DNA from: Nocardia sp. NBC_01327 | Lineage (GTDB): Bacteria; Actinomycetota; Actinomycetes; Mycobacteriales; Mycobacteriaceae | Reading direction: 5' to 3' | DNA: 64,000 bases | Assembly: GCF_035958815.1 (NCBI RefSeq) | Contig: NZ_CP108383.1 | Coordinates: 5,518,001-5,582,000 of the forward strand | Part shown: piece by piece, positions 1-7,695 of the stretch | How positions within the stretch are numbered: position 1 is the stretch's first letter | Layout: the number at the start of each line of letters is the position of its first letter | Notes under the pieces: generated by a model | What the model was told of the DNA's origin: nothing | Databases searched by the model: none | Seen by the model: the letters and a program-made list of their open reading frames with translations, nothing else | Position numbers and translations under genes: made by a program

Positions 1-1571
1 ACACTCACCGCGCTCACTCCCACGCGCAGCCACAGCCGATCCCCCGCCGACTGCTGCGCCGCCCACCGCTGCACCACCGCGATCACGGCCAGCGTCAGCA
101 TGCTGACCATCGACAGCTCCCAGAACCCGCTGCGCGCGTACTCCGCGTAGGTCAGATCCGCTGTCCGCTGCACATATCCGTCGCCGCCGAACATCACCGC
201 CAGCTGCGTGCCCACGAATACCGCGAACAACACGGTCAACGCACCCATCGGCAGACCCCACTCGGTCCGCGACAGCCGCCGAATACGCGGCGCCGCAACC
301 GATTCCGTTCCTCGCTCCTGCACAGCCGCCGCCCCGCCCGCAATCACCAGATCCATCCAGCCGGTCACCCGCGAGGGCCCGTCCGCCGCCGGAGGCGGAC
401 CCGCCAGCACATACAGCGCCCCCGCGACCCCCAGCCCCGCGATCGTGAACACGAATCCCCACTGCACCAGCAAACCGGTATCCAGCACCGGCACCACCGC
501 ACCGACCAATCGCGCGAACACCGGATCAGCCCCCACCAGCAGCGGCACGAACACCAGCAGCAGCACAAAAGTCGCCGCAACCGACCACCACACCCGAGGC
601 CCCACCCGCCGACTCCCGGCCCCGCGCCCCACCCCCCGATACAGCCACGGCACCGACATCACCGCAGACCAGGGCACCGCCACCATGTCGAAGAACACCC
701 CGAACACCGACCGCCGCCCCACCGCCGCAAACGATCCGGCCACCCCCGCCCCGAGCACACACAGCACGAACAACCAAGGCGCAGCCCGAAACACACCGAT
801 CGCGAGCAACCCCAGCGCCAACGCACCCCACCACATCCGGGACGAAGGCACATCCACCAGGCGTCTACGTAAGTCGTGCGATACATCCGCACCCCTCAGC
901 ACTCGCGACCACCCCGCGTCCTCCCGCACCGATCCGCCGCCGGAATCAGGCATCCCAGCGGCGGCACGCCCCGAGGCCGCCGCTGAACCCGCATCCAACT
1001 GCGTCGCGGGGGTGCCACCTGCAGTTTTCCGAGACCCAGACGCCACGACCGGCGGATCTCCATCATCAGCCGCACCCGAAGCGGGCTCGAAGCCCGCCGA
1101 CGCCGCATCCGCCGTCGTCGCACTGATGCCACCTGCGGTTTCTCGAGCCCCAACAGCCGCATCCCGCCGCCCGACCCGATCGACCACCCACACCGCACCC
1201 GCAGTCACACACCCCGCAAGCACCCACCCGATCCCCGGCCGATCCAGCGGCACCAGCACCGCCGCAGCCACCCCCACCCCGCCGACCGCGAGCAATGTCC
1301 CCCGCGGCATCGGAACAATCGCCGACCTCGGCGGAAGACGCAGCGGCACAGTACGTCTCGGATATTCCGGACCGCTGGAACCCGGCCCGAGGGCGCCACC
1401 TCCGATCGTTATCTCAGCCACCCACCCCGGCGGCGGGCTCGCCGACCAGACCGATGCCGATCTCGATCCGGACGGGTCCGCAGGGGCCGGGTCATCGGGG
1501 AGGTGATGGTCGGGGGCGTGCTGGGTGGGCGGGGTTTCGGGGTCGGGGGTGGGGAGTGGGATTTCGGGCAT
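1..1571 (-). CDS. DUF4173/DUF4153-like integral membrane protein (partial)
   Basis: This is an open frame of about 523 codons running off the window start, so the C-terminus is missing. The ATG at 1571 follows a good AAGGATC ribosome site. Residues 1-80 are Pro/Asp-rich. One or two membrane segments lie at about 83-145, followed by an Ala/Gly-rich linker (about 145-235) containing a tandem duplication. A run of hydrophobic segments then reaches the edge. The stretch ending LTYAEYARSGFWEL resembles the conserved part of DUF4173 proteins. It is the third gene of the operon with the histidine kinase and regulator (89-bp gap), so it may be an accessory or output of that system. Family assignment is from memory of the motif; biochemical function is unknown. 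Confidence 0.72.
   Translation of the reverse strand, partial: MPEIPLPTPDPETPPTQHAPDHHLPDDPAPADPSGSRSASVWSASPPPGWVAEITIGGGALGPGSSGPEYPRRTVPLRLPPRSAIVPMPRGTLLAVGGVGVAAAVLVPLDRPGIGWVLAGCVTAGAVWVVDRVGRRDAAVGARETAGGISATTADAASAGFEPASGAADDGDPPVVASGSRKTAGGTPATQLDAGSAAASGRAAAGMPDSGGGSVREDAGWSRVLRGADVSHDLRRRLVDVPSSRMWWGALALGLLAIGVFRAAPWLFVLCVLGAGVAGSFAAVGRRSVFGVFFDMVAVPWSAVMSVPWLYRGVGRGAGSRRVGPRVWWSVAATFVLLLVFVPLLVGADPVFARLVGAVVPVLDTGLLVQWGFVFTIAGLGVAGALYVLAGPPPAADGPSRVTGWMDLVIAGGAAAVQERGTESVAAPRIRRLSRTEWGLPMGALTVLFAVFVGTQLAVMFGGDGYVQRTADLTYAEYARSGFWELSMVSMLTLAVIAVVQRWAAQQSAGDRLWLRVGVSAVS
1013..1155. repeat. imperfect direct duplication inside the membrane-protein linker
   Basis: Two copies of about 29 bp (1013-1041 and 1127-1155) share TGCCACCTGC plus most of the following bases and lie exactly 114 nt (38 codons) apart. 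On the coding strand they encode GSRKTAGG and GARETAGG, so an Ala/Gly-rich unit of about 38 residues seems to have been duplicated in frame. A short inverted repeat (GCGGGCT / AGCCCGC, 1081-1097) lies between them. Confidence 0.6.
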
Positions 1572-1660
1572 GGGTGATCCTTCGGTAGGCGTGCGTGAAT
1601 GGCCCGGGAGCCGGGGGCGGCCGGGAGGTGTGGGATTGGGGTCGGCTGTTGCCGGAGGGG

Positions 1661-3025
1661 TCAGGTGTTGGGGAGGGTGATGCGGATTCGGGAGCCGGGG
1701 GCGGTGACGGCGATGGCGCCGCCGTGGAGTTCGACTATCCAGCGGGCTATGGCCAGGCCCAGGCCGGTGCCGCCGCCGCTGCTGCCGCCCCGGGTGAAGC
1801 GTTCGAAGATGCGGGCGCGTTCGGGGATGGGGATGCCGGGGCCGTCGTCGTGGACTTCGATGACGGTGTGCGAGCGCAGGGTGTGGGCGGTGAGGCGGAC
1901 TTCGCCGTGCGCGGGGCCGTGGCGGGTGGCATTGTCGAGCAGGTTGAGCAGGACCTGGTGCAGGCGGGCGCGATCGGCACGGACGGTCAGGCCGGGGGTG
2001 GCCGCGATGGTGAAGCGGACGGGGCGGTCGATGGCGGCGGCCATGACTTCCGCTTCGGCGACAACCTCTTTCAGCAGCGACTCCACGGGCAGCTGCTCCA
2101 GGTACAGCCGCACGGCTCCGGCTTCGATACTGGACAGGGCCAGCAGCTCCGAGATCAGCAGGCTCAGACGTTCGGTCTGCGCGAGCGCGGTGCGCAGCGT
2201 GGCCGGATCCGGTTCCGCGACACCGTCCACCAGGTTCTCCAGCACCGCACCCAATGCCGTGATGGGCGTGCGCAATTCGTGCGACACATTCGCGATGAAA
2301 TCGCGGCGCTGCTGATCGGCGGCCCCCAGATCGGCGGCCATCTGATTGAACGCCTCCGCCAGCTGACCCACTTCGTCATGGGAGGTGGCGCGCACCCGCC
2401 GCGAATAGTCGCCCTGCGCCATGCGTTTGGCCGCCGCGGTCATCTCCCGCAACGGCAGCGTCATACCGTGTGCGAGCACCTGCGAGGTCACCAGGGCGAT
2501 CAGCATGGCCGCCACGGTGGTGCGCGGTGGCAGCCAGCCGATGCGCGAGGCGAAGAACCCGAACGCCACCGCCCCCGACCCCAGCATGAGAATGGCCAGC
2601 TTCATCTTGATCGACCGCACCCGGTCCAGCGGCCGGGGCAACCGCGCGGCGAGGCGATTGCCCGCCGCCCGCACCAGCTCCAGCCGACGCACCGCAGGCT
2701 CCCGCGCCGAACCCGACCCCGCTGCCGACGCCTCACCCTCGGTTGCGCGCGGCCCACTGCCGGTTGCGGACACCTCACGATCGGGCGCCACCACCGCACC
2801 GTCGGGCGCGAACACCCCTGTATCGGTTGAGCGCACCGCACAATCGGCAGCCCAGGCACCGGGTGGAGCCGCTGGGGCTTCCGGTCGGTCAGCGGCGTCG
2901 GATCCCGGAGACGGCGTGCCCTCAGCTCCGGGCGGCGGCGTGCCCTCAGCGGCAGGTAGCTCGCCCGCGGCAGGTAGCTCGCCCTCCGGCGCAGGCGACT
3001 CGTGTGCGGAGGGTTGTGTGCTCAT
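1661..3025 (-). CDS. HAMP-domain sensor histidine kinase
   Basis: A membrane sensor kinase of 454 residues. The start at 3025 overlaps the stop of the response regulator as ATGA, so the two are translationally coupled; a longer upstream frame exists but lies wholly inside the regulator gene. The first 120 residues are Pro/Ala/Glu-rich with short repeats and look disordered. Membrane segments lie near 142-195, then HAMP, then the dimerisation H-box SHELRTP with the phospho-accepting His near residue 249. The ATPase domain shows an N-box (NLLDNATRHG, about 364), DDGPGIP and GTGLGLAI. The signal sensed cannot be read from the sequence. Confidence 0.93.
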   Translation of the reverse strand: MSTQPSAHESPAPEGELPAAGELPAAEGTPPPGAEGTPSPGSDAADRPEAPAAPPGAWAADCAVRSTDTGVFAPDGAVVAPDREVSATGSGPRATEGEASAAGSGSAREPAVRRLELVRAAGNRLAARLPRPLDRVRSIKMKLAILMLGSGAVAFGFFASRIGWLPPRTTVAAMLIALVTSQVLAHGMTLPLREMTAAAKRMAQGDYSRRVRATSHDEVGQLAEAFNQMAADLGAADQQRRDFIANVSHELRTPITALGAVLENLVDGVAEPDPATLRTALAQTERLSLLISELLALSSIEAGAVRLYLEQLPVESLLKEVVAEAEVMAAAIDRPVRFTIAATPGLTVRADRARLHQVLLNLLDNATRHGPAHGEVRLTAHTLRSHTVIEVHDDGPGIPIPERARIFERFTRGGSSGGGTGLGLAIARWIVELHGGAIAVTAPGSRIRITLPNT

Positions 3026-3711
3026 CTCGCCTCCAGCGCATAACCGACGCCGTGCACGGTGCGGATGAGGTCGGCGCCGAGTTTGCGGCGCAGCGCCTTG
3101 ATATGACTGTCGACGGCGCGGGTGCCGGAGGCGTCGGCCCACCCCCAGACCTCCGAGAGCAGGCGATCGCGCGCCAGCACGGCGCGCGGGCGGCGCGCCA
3201 GATGCACCAGCAGCTCGAATTCCAGTGGGGTGAGCTGGGTTTCGGCATCAGCGCGCCAGACCCGGCGCTGATCGACATCGATGCGCAGATCGCCCACGAC
3301 GATGGTGGCCCCGGGAGCGGCGGTGCGTTCGACGCGGCGCAACAGCGCGTGAATGCGCGCGGTGAGAACTCGCATCGAGAACGGTTTCGTCAGATAGTCA
3401 TCGGCGCCGACACCCAAGCCGATCAGCATGTCGGTCTCATCGGTGCGTGCGGTCAGCATGAGCACCGGCACCGCGCGCCGGGCCTGGATGCGCCGGCACA
3501 CCTCGAGGCCGTCGAAACCCGGCAGCATGATGTCCAGAACCACCAGATCCGGGTGCAGGCTCTCGGCGGCCGCGACACCGGCGGGACCGTCATGGGCCAG
3601 ATCGACGGTGAAGCCCTCGGCGCGCAGGCGGGCGGCAATGGATTCGGCGATGGTCGGCTCGTCCTCCACCACCAGAATCCGCCGCGCACTGCCCTGCTGG
3701 CTGATTTCCAT
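3022..3711 (-). CDS. OmpR/PhoB-family response regulator
   Basis: A DNA-binding regulator of 229 residues. The receiver domain (about 10-120) has the acidic pair EDE, the phospho-acceptor Asp in DLVVLDIMLPG (near 59), the switch Thr in LTAR and the Lys in TKPF. The C-terminal winged helix covers about 135-229 (LTPLEFELLVHLA, then SHIKALRRKLG and VHGVGYAL). It is the first gene of a three-gene operon and shares an ATGA junction with the kinase, its expected partner. It starts 109 bp from the divergent gene at 3821. Targets are unknown. Confidence 0.95.
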   Translation of the reverse strand: MEISQQGSARRILVVEDEPTIAESIAARLRAEGFTVDLAHDGPAGVAAAESLHPDLVVLDIMLPGFDGLEVCRRIQARRAVPVLMLTARTDETDMLIGLGVGADDYLTKPFSMRVLTARIHALLRRVERTAAPGATIVVGDLRIDVDQRRVWRADAETQLTPLEFELLVHLARRPRAVLARDRLLSEVWGWADASGTRAVDSHIKALRRKLGADLIRTVHGVGYALEAR

Positions 3712-3820
3712 GCTGGTGACACTAGGCAGTGCGCGTGGAGATGGTTCGCACCGCTTGTGAAGATCTTGTGGAGACCGGGCTGGACGCCGGCGCGCACCGG
3801 CCGCGCATTAGCATGACCGG

Positions 3821-4372
3821 GTGCAATCACCGACGGATCACACCGCGCGCCTGCGTGGTGCCGCCGTCGGCGCAGCCTCCGGAGCCGTGGCCCTCGGAGC
3901 GCACGGACTCGGCGGCGGGAATGCCGCACCCGAGGGATCGTCGCTGGCGCTGCTGTTCGCGGCGTGCGGGTTGATCGGCGTGGTGGTTGCCTCGCTGCGG
4001 CCGCGCTACGGGCTGATCTCCCTCATGGGGATGCTGGCCGCGGGACAGGCCATCGGGCATATCGCGCTGTCCACGGCGCCGGAGCATCATCATCACGCCG
4101 CGTCGCCGATCATGCTGATCGCGCACCTGGTGGCGATTCCGTTCGGCGCCTTGGTCATTCGGGCCGCCGAAGCCGGAATGCGGCGGGCGGTCACGAGCGT
4201 GCGGCGATTCATCGTGGCGCTGGGCATCGCGCCGGAACCACCCGCGCACCGGGCCCGCACGACTACTCCCGATGATCGGGCGGTACTGCGGCGGCTGCTG
4301 GTCAGCCCTGGAATCGGGCGGCGCGGGCCACCCGCGCCCGCACTTCCGTTCCTTCACCCCGTACCGGCGTAA
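3821..4372 (+). CDS. membrane protein with His-rich loop, copper/heme neighbourhood
   Basis: 183 residues from a GTG start. About three to four hydrophobic segments cover residues 10-130, with an EHHHH cluster between two of them and a basic, Pro-rich tail. I do not recognise the family with confidence. The next genes encode a PCu(A)C copper chaperone and a DyP haem peroxidase. The His cluster could therefore bind metal, but this is inference from context. A 312-bp gap separates it from the chaperone gene, so co-transcription is uncertain. Confidence 0.6.
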   Translation: MQSPTDHTARLRGAAVGAASGAVALGAHGLGGGNAAPEGSSLALLFAACGLIGVVVASLRPRYGLISLMGMLAAGQAIGHIALSTAPEHHHHAASPIMLIAHLVAIPFGALVIRAAEAGMRRAVTSVRRFIVALGIAPEPPAHRARTTTPDDRAVLRRLLVSPGIGRRGPPAPALPFLHPVPA

Positions 4373-4684
4373 CAGCGCTGCCGGTAGGCACGCCACACAG
4401 TCGCGAGACCGGCGCAACGTCACTGCTCACCCACCGGTGCACGCACCCGGCGCGAGTTGCCTTGTCCGCGAACATGACCGACCGATTCGCCGCCTCGAAC
4501 TGATTCATCAGGTCGGCCGGTGCGATTCACGTCGTACCGCGTGCTGTTCCGGTATCGCTGCGGTGCCCCTGTGTGCCGCCGCGCCGGTGCCGCACTGACG
4601 TCGATATCCGGCACCCGGATTCGCGATCACCGGCGCCACGGTTCGGGGTTCTACTGCCTCCCCCTCATCGATCGGAGATTCTTC
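4373..4684. other. intergenic stretch, no gene supported
   Basis: About 310 bp between the membrane protein and the PCu(A)C lipoprotein. Open frames here continue from neighbouring genes or are short and compositionally random. It presumably holds the promoter of the lipoprotein gene, but I see no recognisable motif. Confidence 0.5.
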
Positions 4685-5245
4685 GTGTCCGCATCAGTCC
4701 TGCGCGCTCCCCGCGCGCTCCGCCGCCTCACGGCCGCAGCCGCGATCTCGGCGCTCGCCGTCTTCCCCGTCGCCTGCTCCTCCGATTCCGGCTCCACCTC
4801 CGCCGCCAAGGCCGCGGACAAGGTGACCATGAGCGATCAGTGGATCAAGGCCGCCGACAGCGGTATGTCCGCCGCGTTCGGCACGCTCAGCAATGCCGGT
4901 GACAACCCGGTGCAATTGGTCGCCGCCTCCAGCCCCGCCTCGGCGCGGGTGGAGATCCACGAGGTCGTCACCGACGGCGTCGGCGGCGATAAGACCATGC
5001 GCCCCAAGGAAGGTGGACTCACCATTCCCGCGCACGGATCGGCCACGCTCAAGCCCGGCGCCGAGCACCTCATGTTCATGGATCTGAAGCAGCCGCTGCG
5101 CACCGGCTCCGACACCCGGATCACCCTGGTGTTCTCCGACGGTTCCACCACGACCGTCACCGCGCAGGTGCGTGACTTCGCGGGCGGTCAGGAAAACTAC
5201 GCCGCCCCGACCAGCGGCGCCGAGAGCCCCGCACACGGTGGCTGA
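4685..5245 (+). CDS. PCu(A)C-family copper chaperone lipoprotein
   Basis: 186 residues from GTG 4685, which sits 7 nt after a GGAG ribosome site; the frame extends upstream but lacks a signal peptide there. A basic, hydrophobic N-terminus ends in the lipobox VACSS, so it should be anchored outside the membrane. The PCu(A)C fold is indicated by the metal site: His in VEIHEV, Met in DKTMRP, and HLMFMDL (HxM type). Family members carry Cu(I) for cytochrome oxidase assembly or copper homeostasis. Its stop overlaps the start of the DyP peroxidase gene by 8 nt, so the pair is co-translated. Confidence 0.88.
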   Translation: MSASVLRAPRALRRLTAAAAISALAVFPVACSSDSGSTSAAKAADKVTMSDQWIKAADSGMSAAFGTLSNAGDNPVQLVAASSPASARVEIHEVVTDGVGGDKTMRPKEGGLTIPAHGSATLKPGAEHLMFMDLKQPLRTGSDTRITLVFSDGSTTTVTAQVRDFAGGQENYAAPTSGAESPAHGG

Positions 5246-6455
5246 GCCCACCGAACCGCACCCCTCCCGGCTCAGCAGGCGGCGTCTGCTGGGCGGGGGC
5301 GCCGCCGTCGCCGGAGCCGCGGGTGCGGCCGGGATCGGCTGGGGTGCGGCCACTCTCACCCATCGCGAACATCATGCCGATCCCGCGCTGGAGACCGTCC
5401 CGTTCTACGGGCAGCACCAGGCGGGCATCGACACCGAACCTCCGGGCGCGGCGGCGTTCGTCGGCTTCGACCTGAAGCCGGGGGTGGGGCGCGAGGACAT
5501 CATCGGCGTGCTGAAGATCTGGACCGACGATGCCGCCCGCCTGACCCAGGGCAAGCCCGCACTCGCCGATACCGAACCGGAGCTGGCCCAGCGGCCCGCC
5601 CGGCTCACGGTGACGGTCGGGTTCGGGCCGGAGTTGTTCACGATCGCCGGACTCGAGACCCGGCGCCCGAGCTGGCTCAAACAATTGCCGCCCTTCACCA
5701 TCGACCGCCTCGACCCGGCCTACACCGGCGCGGACCTGCTGCTGCAGATCTGCGCCGAGGAGACCACCACGGTGTCGCATGCGGTGCGGGTGCTGTCCAA
5801 GCATGTGAAATCGCTGGTGCAGGTGCGGTGGGTGCAGCGCGGGTTCCGCAATGCGGCCAAGGGCCAGACCATGCGCAATCTGCTCGGGCAGATCGACGGG
5901 ACGGTCAATATCGCCCCGCGCACAGTCGATTTCGATCGCCTGGTCTGGGACGACGGCGCGCAGCAGCCGTGGCTGGCGGGCGGTACCTCCCTGGTATTGC
6001 GGCGCATTGCCATGAAGCTCGACACCTGGGACGAGCTCGATGCCGACGGGCGGGCCATCACCCTCGGCCGCCGCGATTCGAACGGCGCACCGCTCTCGGG
6101 CACACAGGAATTCGACGAACCGGATTTCGCCGCCGTCGACACGTACGGCATTCCGGTCATTCCGCCGTCCTCACATATCGCGCGTGCCCATCACACGCAC
6201 GAGGGTGAGCGGTTCCTTCGTCGTGGCTACAACTACGACGAAGCGCCCGCACCCGGCCAGGTGTCGAATTCGGGTCTGCTGTTCGTGTCCTGTCAACGCG
6301 ATGTCGATGCGCAATACCTGCCGGTGCAGCAGCGACTCGCGGAGTTCGACGCGCTCAACCAATGGACCACACCGGTCGGTTCCGCTGTCTTCGTCCTCCC
6401 GCCCGGCGTACCGGCGCCCGGCGGATATCTGGGACAGCAGCTGTTCGACCGGTGA
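5238..6455 (+). CDS. Tat-exported DyP-type haem peroxidase
   Basis: 405 residues from GTG 5238, overlapping the end of the copper chaperone. The N-terminus has a twin-arginine signal (SRRRLLGGG then an Ala/Gly hydrophobic stretch). The body matches dye-decolourising peroxidases: the GxxDG motif appears as GQIDGT and the haem-binding His is probably in HIARAHH, followed by RGYNYDE and FVSCQRD. The layout resembles EfeB (secreted DyP), but no EfeU/EfeO gene is adjacent; the partner here is a copper chaperone. Role in haem or iron acquisition versus peroxide defence cannot be decided from sequence. Confidence 0.9.
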   Translation: MAEPTEPHPSRLSRRRLLGGGAAVAGAAGAAGIGWGAATLTHREHHADPALETVPFYGQHQAGIDTEPPGAAAFVGFDLKPGVGREDIIGVLKIWTDDAARLTQGKPALADTEPELAQRPARLTVTVGFGPELFTIAGLETRRPSWLKQLPPFTIDRLDPAYTGADLLLQICAEETTTVSHAVRVLSKHVKSLVQVRWVQRGFRNAAKGQTMRNLLGQIDGTVNIAPRTVDFDRLVWDDGAQQPWLAGGTSLVLRRIAMKLDTWDELDADGRAITLGRRDSNGAPLSGTQEFDEPDFAAVDTYGIPVIPPSSHIARAHHTHEGERFLRRGYNYDEAPAPGQVSNSGLLFVSCQRDVDAQYLPVQQRLAEFDALNQWTTPVGSAVFVLPPGVPAPGGYLGQQLFDR

Positions 6456-6514
6456 TCCCGGCCCGGCCGGACCTTCCATGAGGGGCGGCCCGGCCGGGTT
6501 CTAGGGTGACCAGC

Positions 6515-6850
6515 ATGACCGTGCTGCGTTCGATCGTGCTGTTCGCGCTCGCCGCCGTCGCCGAGATCGGCGGGGCATGGCTGATCTGGCAGGGCGTGCG
6601 CGAGCATCGCGGATGGGAGTGGATGGGCGCCGGAGTCATCGCGCTCGGGCTGTACGGGTTCGTGGCAACCCTGCAACCCGATGCGAGCTTCGGGCGCATC
6701 CTCGCCGCCTACGGTGGCGTGTTCGTGGCGGGATCGCTGCTGTGGGGCATGGCATTCGACGGTTTCCGGCCCGATCGCTGGGATGTGTCCGGAGCGCTGG
6801 TGTGCCTGGCCGGTGTCGCGCTCATCATGTACGGGCCTCGTTCAACGTGA
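6515..6850 (+). CDS. UPF0060 (YnfA-like) membrane protein
   Basis: 111 residues with four hydrophobic segments, including AAVAEIGGAWLIWQG and the C-terminal VSGALVCLAGVALIMYGPR, typical of the UPF0060 family. I chose ATG 6515; an in-frame GTG at 6506 is the alternative. The family is small, SMR-like in topology, and without an established substrate. It stands alone, 60 bp after the peroxidase gene. Confidence 0.9.
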   Translation: MTVLRSIVLFALAAVAEIGGAWLIWQGVREHRGWEWMGAGVIALGLYGFVATLQPDASFGRILAAYGGVFVAGSLLWGMAFDGFRPDRWDVSGALVCLAGVALIMYGPRST

Positions 6851-6947
6851 AACCACCTGTGGCCTCGGTGCATTCGCGCATCCGATGCCACACGGGGTAC
6901 GGCGCAGCACTGAGGCAGTGCGTGCAGAATTGCACGCGCGGAGGCGA

Positions 6948-7577
6948 TTACGCATTCGCCCCGATCAGCGCGTCGACCAGGGTCCGCGCGGTCGAGATGG
7001 CGCTCTCGTCGCCGAGCCGGGCGGCGGTATTGGCGGCGGAGACCAGCGCATCGAGCTGGAAGGCCAGTGCGTGCGGATCGTGCACACCCGCATAGCCTTC
7101 CTCCTGCGCCCGCCGAATCTCCTTCTCCAGCAGCGCAAACCAATCCGACCGGTCTGCCGCTAGCGCATCCCGCACCGGACCGGGGCGGCTGTCGAATTCC
7201 GAGAGACCCGCAACCCGGAAGCAACCGCCCGGAAGTACCGGCTCGTCGATATACGCGAACCAGTGCGCGATGAAGGACCGCAGGCGCGCGATGCCCTTCG
7301 GCTCGGACAGCGCCGGGCGCACCACATGATCGATGAACACCTGCCGCGCCGATTCCACGGCGGCCAGTTGCAGGTTCTCCTTGGTCCCGAAGAGCGTGGC
7401 CACCCCGCTCTTGCTGACGCCGAGATCCGTGGCCAGTCGCCCCAGACTCAATCCCGTCAGCCCCTCCACCGAGGCCACATCAGCGGCATGCCGGGCGATG
7501 CTGGCGCGAGCGCGAGCCCCCTTGAGGAGGCGCTGATCGGAAACCTGCTGCTCAGCAGTGTGCATCGGCTCGGACAT
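6948..7577 (-). CDS. TetR-family repressor, likely controls the divergent MFS operon
   Basis: 209 residues. The N-terminal helix-turn-helix covers about 25-75 (LTGLSLGRLATDLGVSKSGVATLFGTKENL); the rest is the ligand-binding helical domain. It is transcribed away from the MFS exporter gene at 7696, and the 118-bp gap holds a strong inverted repeat (7608-7652). This is the standard arrangement of a drug-efflux repressor acting on itself and the pump. Ligand unknown. Confidence 0.92.
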   Translation of the reverse strand: MSEPMHTAEQQVSDQRLLKGARARASIARHAADVASVEGLTGLSLGRLATDLGVSKSGVATLFGTKENLQLAAVESARQVFIDHVVRPALSEPKGIARLRSFIAHWFAYIDEPVLPGGCFRVAGLSEFDSRPGPVRDALAADRSDWFALLEKEIRRAQEEGYAGVHDPHALAFQLDALVSAANTAARLGDESAISTARTLVDALIGANA

Positions 7578-7607
7578 TCTTCCAGTCTCGCACTATCTGT
7601 TGCAAAA

Positions 7608-7652
7608 ACGCACGATCGGTCGTACTTTTCAACAATACGAACGATCGTGCGT
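7608..7652. promoter_or_regulatory. inverted-repeat operator between TetR and MFS genes
   Basis: Left arm ACGCACGATCGGTCGT (7608-7623) and right arm ACGAACGATCGTGCGT (7637-7652) are reverse complements with one mismatch, separated by 13 bp. The right arm itself contains the palindrome ACGATCGT. The position between two divergent starts fits a TetR operator. Confidence 0.82.
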
Positions 7653-7695
7653 ACAGATTTCCTCCGGCTTGTCACCTCCGCCCGAAAGCCTCGAC

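Noticed and set aside
208..1506. 432-residue plus-strand open frame
   Set aside because: Shadow of the minus-strand membrane protein, which has a ribosome site, membrane segments and a conserved motif.
2890..3010. Short tandem repeats in the kinase N-terminus as a possible mobile or CRISPR-like element
   Set aside because: They are short in-frame Pro/Ala/Glu codon repeats, too short and too few to be anything else.
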